The translations under genes and the position numbers were made by a program. DNA of 13,799 nucleotides. Origin: Candidatus Omnitrophota bacterium (GTDB lineage Bacteria; Omnitrophota; Gorgyraeia; Aquiviventales; Aquiviventaceae). How positions within the stretch are numbered: the stretch's first letter is position 1; each line of letters opens with the position of its first letter. Positions 1 through 6,514 of the stretch are shown here, piece after piece. The notes under the pieces were generated by a model. It ran no database searches. It was given only the letters and a program-made list of their open reading frames with translations, and was not told the DNA's origin. The stretch lies in contig JACQRE010000108.1 in the NCBI GenBank assembly GCA_016206585.1, forward strand, positions 1 to 13,799. Direction: 5' to 3'.

Positions 1-393
1 GCCAACGCCCTCGCCAAGCCCAAAGCGCTGTTCGGTGCCGCCCGGGCCGTGCCCGCCGGCGGCTCGCTCACGGTGATCGCCACCGCCCTGGTCGAGACCG
101 AAAGCAAGATGGATGACGTCATTTTCGAGGAGTTCAAGGGGACCGGCAACATGGAGTTGACGCTCGACCGGAACCTCTTCCAGCGGCGGATCTACCCGGC
201 GATCGACATCCGGCGCTCGAACACCCGCCGCGAGGAGCTCCTCGTGGTCAACGATGAGTTGCAGAAGATTTGGGTTTTGCGTAAAGTATTGCACGAGATG
301 GACCAGGTGCAGGCGATGGAGCTGCTGATCGACCGGCTCTCCAAGGCGAAATCGAACCAGGAGTTCTTGGCCACCATGGCCAAGAAATCGTGA
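1..393 (+). CDS. rho: Transcription termination factor Rho, C-terminal part (5' end outside window)
   Basis: The reading frame is open from base 1 and encodes the last 130 residues of Rho, the hexameric RNA-dependent ATPase that ends transcription (about 420 residues in E. coli). The segment FGAARAVPAGGSLTVIATAL followed by SKMDDVIFEEFKGTGNMEL is the very conserved part of the ATPase domain. The later PAIDIRRSNTRREELL and the charged helical tail ending in MAKKS match the usual Rho C-terminus, so the end is intact. The RNA-binding domain and the Walker A motif lie upstream of the window. A GTG at base 49 is internal and is not a start. rpmE follows after 17 bases, a common neighbour of rho. 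Identification is by recalled family sequence and is secure. Confidence 0.97.
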   Translation, partial: ANALAKPKALFGAARAVPAGGSLTVIATALVETESKMDDVIFEEFKGTGNMELTLDRNLFQRRIYPAIDIRRSNTRREELLVVNDELQKIWVLRKVLHEMDQVQAMELLIDRLSKAKSNQEFLATMAKKS

Positions 394-410
394 CGCACAG
401 GGGGGTTGTG

Positions 411-620
411 ATGAAAGACGGGATCCACCCGCAATACCAAGAGTGCACGATCACCTGCACGTGCGGGGCGGTCTACCACACCCGCTCCACCCGCAAGGCG
501 CTGCACGTCGAGATCTGCGCGAGCTGCCACCCGTTCTTCACCGGCCAGCAGAAGCTCATCGACACCGCGGGCCGCGTGGAAAAGTTCAAGCGGAAGTATA
601 AGAGTTCCTCCCAACAATGA
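411..620 (+). CDS. rpmE: 50S ribosomal protein L31 (zinc-binding type)
   Basis: A 69-residue protein beginning MKDGIHPQY, the standard L31 N-terminus. Cys16 and Cys18 (CTCG) plus Cys36 and Cys39 (CASC) are the four zinc ligands of the C+ type of L31. HPFFTGQQK followed by VEKFKRKY is the conserved second half. The ATG at 411 is chosen because it gives the canonical start and has a purine run AGGGGGG at 399-405. An in-frame GTG at 390 would overlap the rho stop and add seven unconserved residues. L31 bridges the subunits in the 70S ribosome. A zinc-ligand-free paralogue sometimes replaces it under zinc starvation, but none is present here. The gene lies between rho and prfA, a frequent order in bacteria. 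Confidence 0.97.
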   Translation: MKDGIHPQYQECTITCTCGAVYHTRSTRKALHVEICASCHPFFTGQQKLIDTAGRVEKFKRKYKSSSQQ

Positions 621-630
621 CCCTCCGTGG

Positions 631-669
631 AACGTGTAACGTTTAACGTTACACGTTTCACGTTACACG
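631..669. repeat. 27-bp perfect palindrome plus a third repeat copy before prfA
   Basis: Bases 631-643 (AACGTGTAACGTT) and 645-657 (AACGTTACACGTT) are perfect inverted copies around a single T. The word CGTTACACG recurs directly at 647-655 and 661-669. The AT-leaning sequence stands out from its GC-rich surroundings. No T-run follows, so it does not look like an intrinsic terminator. It resembles the short TAACGTT-type repeats seen between genes in some environmental genomes, but copy number elsewhere could not be checked. Confidence 0.8.
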
Positions 670-685
670 CCGTCTGTTCTTCTCT

Positions 686-1765
686 ATGCAGGTGCCGCAC
701 GATCAGCTGCTCGCCCAGCTCGCTCAGCTGGACCAGCGCTATACGGAGCTGGAGCATCAGGTCGCCGCCCAGGCCGGCAGCCGCGCCGACCCCCAGGCCT
801 ACCAGCAGCTCGCGAAGGAGCTCTCCGACCTGCGCGACCTCATGATGACCTACCGCACCTATCTGCGCATCGAGCGCGAGGCCGCTGAGGCGGACGCGCT
901 GTTCCACGCGCGGGGCGATCTGGAGGTGCGCGAGATGGCCAAAGAGGAGGCGCTCGCCCTGCGCGCGCAGCAGGCCGACCTGCTGATGCAGCTGGAGCGC
1001 GCGTGGCTGGACCGCCACCAGGCGCCGGAGCGGCCGCTCATCATTGAGATCCGGGCGGGGACCGGCGGGCTGGAAGCCAGCTTTTTCGTCTTAGACCTCT
1101 ACCGGATGTACACGAAGTACGCGGCGAAGTGCCAACTCACCATTGAACTGATGCACGCCCAGCGCAGCGAGGCCGGCGGCCTCAAGGAAATCGCGTTCGC
1201 GGTCAAGGGTCCGGGTGCGTGGCCGCGCTTCAAGCATGAGAGCGGGGTCCACCGCGTGCAGCGCGTCCCGACGACGGAAGCCCAGGGGCGCATCCACACC
1301 TCGACCGTGACCGTGGCGGTCCTGCCGGAGCCTGAAGAGGTCGAGCTGCCGGCGATTCCAGCGAAAGATCTCCAGATCGACGTCTACCGCGCCTCGGGTC
1401 CCGGCGGGCAGGGGGTCAACACCACCGACTCGGCGGTGCGGATCCGCCACCTGCCGACCGGGTTGATGGTCACGTGCCAGGATGAGCGCAGCCAGCTGCG
1501 CAATAAGGAGAAAGCGCTGCGCGTCCTGCGCGCGCGGCTGCTGGACCAGATCCAGCACGAGCAGCGGACCCAGATCGCCTCAGACCGGAAACGCCAGGTC
1601 GGCACCGGAGAGCGCAGCGAAAAGATCCGCACCTATAATTTTCCCGACCGGCGGGTGACCGACCACCGCATCGGACTGACCCTGCACCAGTTCGACGCCA
1701 TCATGGACGGCGAGCTGCAGGAGCTGGTGAACGCCCTCCTCGCCGCCGAGCGCACGGTGGGATGA
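686..1765 (+). CDS. prfA: Peptide chain release factor 1 (RF1)
   Basis: A 359-residue protein, the normal length for RF1, which reads UAA and UAG stop codons in the ribosomal A site and triggers peptide release. The N-terminal coiled region (about 1-110) is followed by the RAGTGGLEAS segment, which leads into the core. The codon-reading tripeptide is Pro195-Thr196-Thr197 (RVPTTE), the PxT type of RF1 rather than the SPF of RF2. The catalytic GGQ is at 240-242 within ASGPGGQGVNTTDSAVR. The C-terminus holds TYNFPDRRVTDHR. The GGQ glutamine is the substrate of PrmC, encoded next with a stop/start overlap. The ATG at 686 lacks a visible Shine-Dalgarno sequence because the upstream 65 bases are largely repeat. 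A GTG at 692 is a possible alternative start. Confidence 0.97.
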   Translation: MQVPHDQLLAQLAQLDQRYTELEHQVAAQAGSRADPQAYQQLAKELSDLRDLMMTYRTYLRIEREAAEADALFHARGDLEVREMAKEEALALRAQQADLLMQLERAWLDRHQAPERPLIIEIRAGTGGLEASFFVLDLYRMYTKYAAKCQLTIELMHAQRSEAGGLKEIAFAVKGPGAWPRFKHESGVHRVQRVPTTEAQGRIHTSTVTVAVLPEPEEVELPAIPAKDLQIDVYRASGPGGQGVNTTDSAVRIRHLPTGLMVTCQDERSQLRNKEKALRVLRARLLDQIQHEQRTQIASDRKRQVGTGERSEKIRTYNFPDRRVTDHRIGLTLHQFDAIMDGELQELVNALLAAERTVG

Positions 1766-2664
1766 TGGCAGCTCTGGAGCCGCTCGCCGCCCACCAGTTG
1801 ATTCGCGAAGGCAGCCAGCACCTTCAGGATGTGGCTGGCATGGAGCGGGCAAGGGGTGAAGCGGAATGGCTGTTGGCCTCGCTGCTGCGCGTAACACCGC
1901 TGGAGGTCTACCTTGACGAGGCCTGCGTGGCGCCGGCAATTGCGGAGCAATTTTTCGCATGGATCGAGCGGCGGACGCAGGGCGTTCCCCTCCAATACCT
2001 GACGGGAGAGGCGGAGTTTTTCGGGCGGACGTTCGAGGTTAAGCCGTGGGTGTTCATCCCCAGGCCGGAGACCGAAGCGGTGGTGGAGCAGGCGCTGACG
2101 GCGCTGCGAGCCCGCCAGGCGAAGGCCGGTCGGCCGCTGCGCCTCCTGGATCTGGGGACCGGCAGCGGCTGCATCGCCGTCACACTCGCCGGGGCACTTC
2201 CGGCTTGTCTTGTCGTTGGGATTGAGGTATCATGGACCACGTTATCGGTGGCGCGGCGCAACGTCCGGCGCCACGGTCTTGACGGCCGGATCCGGCTGGT
2301 GCAGGGCCGCTGGCTTGAGCCGATTCGCGGGCGGGTGGACGCAGTGGTGTCCAACCCGCCCTATGTGCCGACAGGGCAGATCGACCGGCTTCCGCCGGAT
2401 GTCCGGCAGGAGCCTCGCCTGAGCCTTGACGGCGGGCGCGACGGGCTGCGCGACCTGGAGCACCTGCTGGCCGCGTCCCCTCGCGCGTTGCTGCCCGGCG
2501 GCCTCCTGGTCATGGAGTGCGGGGAGGAGCAGGTCGAGCCGCTCCGCCGACAGGCGGTCGGTGCATCCTGGGTGTCGACGGTCACCCCGTTGCGCGATCT
2601 CGCCGGACGGCCCCGCGGCATCCTCGCGGTCGCCGGCGAGCGTGTGGGACACGAACCCTCTTGA
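1762..2664 (+). CDS. prmC: Release factor glutamine N5-methyltransferase
   Basis: A 300-residue SAM-dependent methyltransferase that modifies the GGQ glutamine of release factors. The N-terminal helical domain ends in the family signature PLQYLTGEAEFFG and VFIPRPETE (about 76-105). The Rossmann domain has LLDLGTGSGCIAVTLA (128-143) as the SAM-binding loop and NPPYV (198-202) as the catalytic motif that holds the glutamine amide. The ATG at 1762 overlaps the prfA stop in ATGA, which indicates translational coupling with its substrate's gene. A second ATG at 1765 is immediately adjacent and cannot be excluded as the start. murA follows 7 bases after the stop. Length and motifs are typical, with no sign of damage. 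Confidence 0.96.
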   Translation: MMAALEPLAAHQLIREGSQHLQDVAGMERARGEAEWLLASLLRVTPLEVYLDEACVAPAIAEQFFAWIERRTQGVPLQYLTGEAEFFGRTFEVKPWVFIPRPETEAVVEQALTALRARQAKAGRPLRLLDLGTGSGCIAVTLAGALPACLVVGIEVSWTTLSVARRNVRRHGLDGRIRLVQGRWLEPIRGRVDAVVSNPPYVPTGQIDRLPPDVRQEPRLSLDGGRDGLRDLEHLLAASPRALLPGGLLVMECGEEQVEPLRRQAVGASWVSTVTPLRDLAGRPRGILAVAGERVGHEPS

Positions 2665-2671
2665 GTGTTCG

Positions 2672-3946
2672 GTGGCGGACAGGCTGGTGATCAGCAAGAG
2701 CGGTCCCCTGCGGGGGACCGTCACTGTCCACGGGGCGAAGAACGCCGTGCTGCCGATCATGGCAGCCTGCCTGCTCGCCGAAGAGCCGTCGATCATTGAC
2801 AACGTGCCCCACGTGGCCGACGTGATCTCGATGATCGAGATCCTGCGTCGGCTCGGCGTCCAGGTGGCCTTCACGGGCGACCGGCTGGTCGTGACGCCAG
2901 GCCGCTACGACGGCACGGTCGCACCGTACGACCTGGTCAGCCGCATGCGCGCCTCGATCTGCGTGCTGGGCCCGCTCCTGGCCCGGCACGGCAAGGCGCA
3001 GGTGTCCATGCCCGGCGGCTGCGTGATCGGGCCGCGTCCAATTGATTTACACTTGAAAGGGCTGCAGGCACTGGGGGCGTTGTTCACGATCGAGCACGGC
3101 TACATCGTGGGCACGGCGAAAGCGCTGAAGGGGGCGAGGCTCCATCTCAGCGGCGCGTTCGGCTCCTCGGTCCTCGCGACCGGCAACGTCATGATGGCGG
3201 CGACGCTCACGAAGGGGACCACGATCATCGAGCACGCCGCCTGCGAGCCCGAAGTCATCGATCTCGCCAACTTTTTGAAGGCGATGGGCGCGCGCGTCGA
3301 GGGGCACGGCGGGCCGGTCATCCGGGTGGAGGGGGTGGCCCGGCTGCACGGCGTCCACTACCGGATCATCCCGGACCGGATCGAGGCGGGGACCCTGATG
3401 ATCGCCGCGGCGATCTCGGGCGGGGACGTCACGGTCAATGACGCGCGTCCGGATCATCTGGGTGCCGTGATCGACAAGCTCTGCGAGGCGAACGTCACCA
3501 TCGAGAAGCAGAACGGCTCGATCCGGCTGCGGGCGAGCAAGCCCGTGCAAGCGGTCGACGTGACGACGCTGCCCTTTCCGGGATTTCCCACCGATGTGCA
3601 GGCGCAGATGATGGCGCTCATGGCGGTTTCGCGCGGTGTTAGCGTCCTCACGGAGAAAGTCTATCCTGAGCGGTTCATGCACATCTCCGAGCTGAACCGG
3701 ATGGGAGCCTCGATCGCGCGGGAGGGCTCCAGCGCCATCGTCAAGGGGGTGGAGCGGCTGTCGGGCGCTCCGGTCACCGGCTCGGATCTGCGCGCCTCCG
3801 CGGCCTTGGTGCTGGCGGGCATGACGGCCGACAACCATACAGAACTGAGCGGGCTGGAGCATTTGGACCGCGGGTATCAAAATTTGGAAGCGCAATTGCG
3901 GCAGCTGGGCGCCAACATCCGGCGCCTCAGCCAGGCCGAGACGTAA
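2672..3946 (+). CDS. murA: UDP-N-acetylglucosamine 1-carboxyvinyltransferase
   Basis: MurA transfers enolpyruvate from PEP to UDP-GlcNAc, the first committed step of peptidoglycan synthesis in the cytoplasm. The 424-residue length matches the family. Visible hallmarks are GAKNAVLPI near the N-terminus (Lys-Asn of the active site), PGGCVIGPRPIDLH with the loop cysteine at residue 117 (equivalent to Cys115 of E. coli and the fosfomycin target), and GFPTDVQAQMMAL with the catalytic aspartate. The C-terminus SGLEHLDRGYQNLEAQLRQLGA is also typical. The start is taken as GTG 2672 (MADRLVISKSGPLRG) because upstream in-frame sequence lies in the prmC 3' end and is not MurA-like. No clear ribosome binding site is visible, consistent with coupling to prmC. 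Having Cys rather than Asp at 117 predicts fosfomycin sensitivity, which is inference. Confidence 0.97.
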   Translation: MADRLVISKSGPLRGTVTVHGAKNAVLPIMAACLLAEEPSIIDNVPHVADVISMIEILRRLGVQVAFTGDRLVVTPGRYDGTVAPYDLVSRMRASICVLGPLLARHGKAQVSMPGGCVIGPRPIDLHLKGLQALGALFTIEHGYIVGTAKALKGARLHLSGAFGSSVLATGNVMMAATLTKGTTIIEHAACEPEVIDLANFLKAMGARVEGHGGPVIRVEGVARLHGVHYRIIPDRIEAGTLMIAAAISGGDVTVNDARPDHLGAVIDKLCEANVTIEKQNGSIRLRASKPVQAVDVTTLPFPGFPTDVQAQMMALMAVSRGVSVLTEKVYPERFMHISELNRMGASIAREGSSAIVKGVERLSGAPVTGSDLRASAALVLAGMTADNHTELSGLEHLDRGYQNLEAQLRQLGANIRRLSQAET

Positions 3947-3962
3947 CCGCACAGGAGTGGAC

Positions 3963-4220
3963 ATGGTGATCATCCGGTTGCAGCGACGGGGCACGAAGAA
4001 GACGCCAGACCACCGGATCGTGGTGGCGGACAAGGCGCATTCGCAGGCGGGGCGCGTCCTCGAGACGCTGGGCTACTACAACCCGGCATACGAGCCGCCG
4101 AAGTTGACGCTGAACGAGTCGCGCCTGACGTATTGGGTGTCGACCGGCGCGCAAATCTCCCCGGCCGTCACCAGTCTCGTCAAGCGGATCAAGAAAACCG
4201 CGGCCACCACGCGAGCGTAG
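3963..4220 (+). CDS. rpsP: 30S ribosomal protein S16
   Basis: An 85-residue S16. MVIIRLQRRGTKK and HRIVVADKAHSQAGRVLETLGYYNP are the conserved N-terminal half, and LTYWVSTGAQISPAVTSL matches the conserved second half. The ATG at 3963 has AGGAG at 3953-3957 with a 5-base spacer. The in-frame GTG at 3957 falls inside that Shine-Dalgarno sequence and is rejected. S16 helps assemble the 30S body. In most bacteria rpsP is followed by a KH-domain gene or rimM and then trmD. Here trmD follows after only 24 bases, which contain a small repeat. Confidence 0.97.
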   Translation: MVIIRLQRRGTKKTPDHRIVVADKAHSQAGRVLETLGYYNPAYEPPKLTLNESRLTYWVSTGAQISPAVTSLVKRIKKTAATTRA

Positions 4221-4222
4221 TG

Positions 4223-4237
4223 CGGAATACGGAATAC
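4223..4237. repeat. GGAATAC tandem pair between rpsP and trmD
   Basis: Bases 4224-4230 and 4231-4237 are two head-to-tail copies of GGAATAC, preceded by C and followed by TGA. They fill most of the 24-base gap between the rpsP stop and the trmD start, where a ribosome binding site would be expected. It resembles the shortest form of a tandem intergenic repeat, but two copies alone are weak evidence. Confidence 0.5.
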
Positions 4238-4244
4238 TGAGCAG

Positions 4245-5027
4245 ATGTTAATTGACGTGATTACGATCTTCCCGGAAATGTTTCCGCCGGTGCTGGGCGC
4301 CTCGATTCTCGGGCGCGCCCAGGCGAGCGGCCGGCTGCGCATCCAGACGCACTATCTCCGCGACTACACGCACGACCGGCACCGCAGCGTGGACGACCGC
4401 CCGTACGGCGGCGGGCCCGGCATGGTGATGCGGGTCGAGCCGATCTTCGAGGCGGTGGAAGCCATCAAGCGGAAGTGCGGCCACACCGGTGTCAGGCACC
4501 CCGCCTGCGGCGGGGAGCCAGACACCGTATGCCAGATGATTCTGATGAGCCCGCAGGGGGAGCGGCTCTCCTCGCCGGCGGCACAGCAGCTCTCCGCGGC
4601 GAAGCACCTGATCCTCATCTGCGGCCGCTACGAGGGGGTCGATGAGCGGGTGCGTGCGGGCCTGGTCGACCGGTCGATCTCGATCGGCGACTACGTGCTG
4701 ACCGGCGGCGAGCTGCCGGCCATGGTGCTCATCGACTGCGTGGCGCGATTTCTCCCCGAGGTGATCGGGCACGAGCAGGCGACGGAGGAGGAGTCGTTCG
4801 CCGCCGGGCTCCTGGAATACCCCCAGTACACCCGGCCGCCCGTCTTCCGGGACATGGCGGTGCCGGAGGTGCTGTTGTCGGGGGATCATGGGCAGGTCGC
4901 GGAGTGGCGCAAGCAGCAGGCGGTCGCGCGCACGATGGCGGTGCGGCCCGATCTGTTGAAAAGCCGCACCACAGAAACACAGAATGACCACAGAGACACA
5001 GAGAACAGATCAAAAGGAGTCACGTGA
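4245..5027 (+). CDS. trmD: tRNA (guanine37-N1)-methyltransferase
   Basis: TrmD methylates G37 next to the anticodon using SAM, preventing frameshifts. It is a knotted SPOUT enzyme. The N-terminal THDRHRSVDDRPYGGGPGM (42-60), the knot segments LILICGRYEGVDERV (122-136) and SISIGDYVLTGGELPAM (144-160), and GLLEYPQYTRP with VPEVLLSGDH are all present. Three oddities stand out against my recall of E. coli TrmD. A 14-residue insertion at about 81-95 comes from a palindromic element. Glu183 replaces the catalytic Asp169. A tail of roughly 20 residues (241-260) is encoded by a direct repeat. Numbering runs in register with E. coli before the insertion and is offset by exactly 14 after it. The ribosome binding site is weak, and the stop overlaps the rplS start. 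Confidence 0.95.
   Translation: MLIDVITIFPEMFPPVLGASILGRAQASGRLRIQTHYLRDYTHDRHRSVDDRPYGGGPGMVMRVEPIFEAVEAIKRKCGHTGVRHPACGGEPDTVCQMILMSPQGERLSSPAAQQLSAAKHLILICGRYEGVDERVRAGLVDRSISIGDYVLTGGELPAMVLIDCVARFLPEVIGHEQATEEESFAAGLLEYPQYTRPPVFRDMAVPEVLLSGDHGQVAEWRKQQAVARTMAVRPDLLKSRTTETQNDHRDTENRSKGVT
4487..4527. repeat. REP-like palindrome inside trmD
   Basis: Bases 4487-4505 and 4509-4527 are inverted copies matching at 17 of 19 positions around a 3-base loop. The outer words are CGGTGTC and GACACCG, and the inner words are CCCCGCC and GGCGGGG. The 41-base element lies in frame within trmD and accounts for a 14-residue insertion relative to E. coli TrmD. The shape is that of a repetitive extragenic palindrome, but here it is intragenic. 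Presence of other copies in the genome could not be tested. Confidence 0.75.
4968..5003. repeat. ACCACAGARACACAGAR direct repeat at the trmD end
   Basis: Two 17-base copies (4968-4984 and 4987-5003) match at 15 of 17 positions, with a period of 19 bases. They are purine/CA-rich and unlike the flanking GC-rich coding sequence. The repeat is translated as the TrmD tail (RTTETQNDHRDTENR). It matches the CACAGAGACACAGAG kind of intergenic repeat I recall from environmental genomes. Confidence 0.8.
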
Positions 5028-5440
5028 TGGACTGGTTGAAGTTAGTGCATGGCAGCGGGACTCCGAAGCCGCCGGCGGAGTTCAAGGTGGGTGATGAGAT
5101 CCGGGTGTGGTACCGCATCATGGAGCAGGGCAAGGAGCGCCTCGGGCAGTTCGAGGGCATCGTGATCCGCTATCGCGGCTCCGGCCACGCCAAGACGTTC
5201 ACCGTCAGGCGCGTCACCTATGGAGAGGGCGTGGAGCGCGTGTTTCCACTCGACGCGAAAGCCATCTCCCGCATCGAGCTGCTCCGGCAGGGCAAGGTCA
5301 AGCGCAGCCGGCTCTACTACCTGCGCACCGTGATCGGCAAGACCCGCATCGAGGCGGCGGGGGATTCATCCGCCGAGAAGGGCGCTGTTGAGAAAGCTGA
5401 AGGCGATCTCCCCGTCGCCGGGGCTGCTCCTCGCGCCTGA
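5027..5440 (+). CDS. rplS: 50S ribosomal protein L19
   Basis: A 137-residue L19, located at the 30S-50S interface. The central FKVGDEIRVWYRIMEQGKER, FEGIVIRYRGSG, TFTVRRVTYGEGVERVFPL and GKVKRSRLYYLR are family hallmarks. The ATG at 5027 is used because AAGGAG at 5014-5019 lies 7 bases upstream. The GTG at 5024 would leave only 4. The trmD stop (5025-5027) overlaps the ATG by one base. The last 25 or so residues (DSSAEKGAVEKAEGDLPVAGAAPRA) form an acidic, alanine-rich extension beyond the E. coli length of 115. The rnhB start lies within this extension, so it may partly reflect accommodation of the overlap. Confidence 0.96.
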   Translation: MDWLKLVHGSGTPKPPAEFKVGDEIRVWYRIMEQGKERLGQFEGIVIRYRGSGHAKTFTVRRVTYGEGVERVFPLDAKAISRIELLRQGKVKRSRLYYLRTVIGKTRIEAAGDSSAEKGAVEKAEGDLPVAGAAPRA

Positions 5441-6080
5441 GCGAGCGGCGCATGCCGACGGGTTCCGCCGCATCGGCGGAATCGACGAAGCCGGGCGCGG
5501 TCCATGGGCCGGCCCGGTGGTTGCGGCTGCGGTGATCCTACGCTCCAGGCCGCAGGGGGTCCGCATCGACGACTCCAAGCGGCTGACGGCACGGCAGCGG
5601 GAGCGCGCGTATGCGGTGATCCTGCGCTGCGCCGACGTCGGCATCGGGCTGGCGTCGCCCGAAGAGATCGACCACCTGAACATCCTGCAAGCCACGCTCA
5701 TGGCCATGCGCCGCGCCATCCTCGATCTGCCCGCGCCACCTGACGTGTTGCTCATCGATGGCACGATCGCTCCGGCGGTGCCCATCCCATGCCGGCCCAT
5801 CGCCCACGGCGACCGGCTCAGCGAGGTGATCGGCTGCGCGTCGATCGTGGCCAAAGTGGTCCGGGACCGCTTGATGCATTTCTATCACGACCTCCTGCCG
5901 CAGTACGCGTTCGACCAGCATAAAGGGTACGGGACTCCCCTGCACACCGAACGGCTCCGCCAGTTCGGCCCCTCACTGCTCCATCGCCTGACGTTTGAGC
6001 CGGTGCGCCGCTCAGCGGCCCCCGGCATGGAGCCCGCCGATGTCCTCGCTCACGAACCGGTGGCCCTGGCCCGCGCGTAA
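5388..6080 (+). CDS. rnhB: Ribonuclease HII
   Basis: RNase HII cleaves the RNA strand of RNA-DNA hybrids and removes single ribonucleotides from DNA. GIDEAGRGPWAGPVVAAAVIL (31-51) carries the catalytic Asp33 and Glu34. LLIDGT gives Asp124, and CASIVAKVVRDRLM gives Asp160, completing a DEDD site. FDQHKGYGTPLH is also typical. No ATG or GTG lies in frame before the active-site motif, so TTG 5388 is proposed, with a purine stretch (GAGAAGG, about 5375-5381) upstream. This makes a 53-base overlap with rplS. A shorter CTG start is possible. Length is 230 residues, with a C-terminal extension of about 20 residues that overlaps yraN by 41 bases. Confidence 0.93.
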   Translation: MRKLKAISPSPGLLLAPERAAHADGFRRIGGIDEAGRGPWAGPVVAAAVILRSRPQGVRIDDSKRLTARQRERAYAVILRCADVGIGLASPEEIDHLNILQATLMAMRRAILDLPAPPDVLLIDGTIAPAVPIPCRPIAHGDRLSEVIGCASIVAKVVRDRLMHFYHDLLPQYAFDQHKGYGTPLHTERLRQFGPSLLHRLTFEPVRRSAAPGMEPADVLAHEPVALARA

Positions 6081-6450
6081 GAGCCCGCCGGCGCGGCAGC
6101 AGTTGGGCGCGCACGCCGAAGCGCTGGCCCAGCGGTTCCTCTGCCTCCACGGCTACACCATCGAAGCGACGAATGTCCGGTTTCCGGTGGGGGAGCTGGA
6201 CGTGGTGGCCTGGGACGGCCAGACGCTGTGTTTCGTGGAAGTGCGATCCGCCTCCTCCGACGCGTGGGGCGGGCCGCTGGCCTCGATCACCGACCGGAAG
6301 CGCCAGCGCCTGATCCGGGCCGCCCGCTGGTACCTCAAGCGCCTCAACGCCCTCCCCGAAGAGATCCGCTTCGACGTCGTGGCCGTTGACTGGAGCGGCC
6401 CCGACGCACCCCACCTCGAACTCGTCCGCTCCGCCTTTGAAGTGGATTAA
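6040..6450 (+). CDS. yraN: YraN/UPF0102 family nuclease-fold protein
   Basis: A 136-residue member of UPF0102, small proteins with a predicted PD-(D/E)XK nuclease fold of uncertain function that are often encoded beside rnhB. RQQLGAHAEALAQRFL is the N-terminal helix with its conserved glutamate. GELDVVAWDGQTLCFVEVRS holds the Asp and Glu-x-Arg expected of the nuclease site. ITDRKRQRLIRAARWYL matches the usual third conserved block. ATG 6040 is chosen to give a short leader before the conserved helix. It lies within the 3' end of rnhB, so translation is probably coupled. It is the last gene of its cluster: a hairpin and a strong promoter follow. Family assignment is firm, cellular role is not. 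Confidence 0.9.
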   Translation: MSSLTNRWPWPARKSPPARQQLGAHAEALAQRFLCLHGYTIEATNVRFPVGELDVVAWDGQTLCFVEVRSASSDAWGGPLASITDRKRQRLIRAARWYLKRLNALPEEIRFDVVAVDWSGPDAPHLELVRSAFEVD

Positions 6451-6454
6451 ATAC

Positions 6455-6486
6455 AGCTCCCCGTCGCCGGTCCTGGACGGGGGGCT
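6455..6486 (+). terminator. Hairpin after yraN, possible terminator without U-tract
   Basis: Bases 6455-6465 pair with 6476-6486 over 11 positions (10 Watson-Crick and one G-T), around a 10-base loop. It sits five bases after the yraN stop, between two transcription units. The following bases are ATCACG rather than a run of T, so intrinsic termination would be inefficient. It may instead protect the 3' end of the message or work with Rho. Confidence 0.45.
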
Positions 6487-6514
6487 ATCACGCGCCCGCG
6501 GGAACCAACCCCAG

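Noticed and set aside
631..669. Intrinsic terminator between rpmE and prfA
   Set aside because: The stem is AT-rich and no T-run follows. The repeated half-site points to a repeat element instead.
2426..2671. In-frame upstream extension of murA by 82 codons
   Set aside because: This stretch lies entirely within the prmC coding sequence. Its translation is Arg/Ser/Ala-rich and not MurA-like, and the family start is reached at 2672.
3047..4033. Long antisense open frame of 328 codons opposite murA and the start of rpsP
   Set aside because: The plus strand encodes unmistakable MurA and S16. In GC-rich DNA the opposite strand often stays open. The antisense translation is Arg/His/Asp-rich and matches nothing recognisable.
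5463..5481. Perfect 7-bp hairpin TTCCGCC/GGCGGAA inside rnhB
   Set aside because: It encodes the conserved residues leading into GIDEAGRG with no length change against the family, so it is probably a by-product of GC-rich coding sequence.
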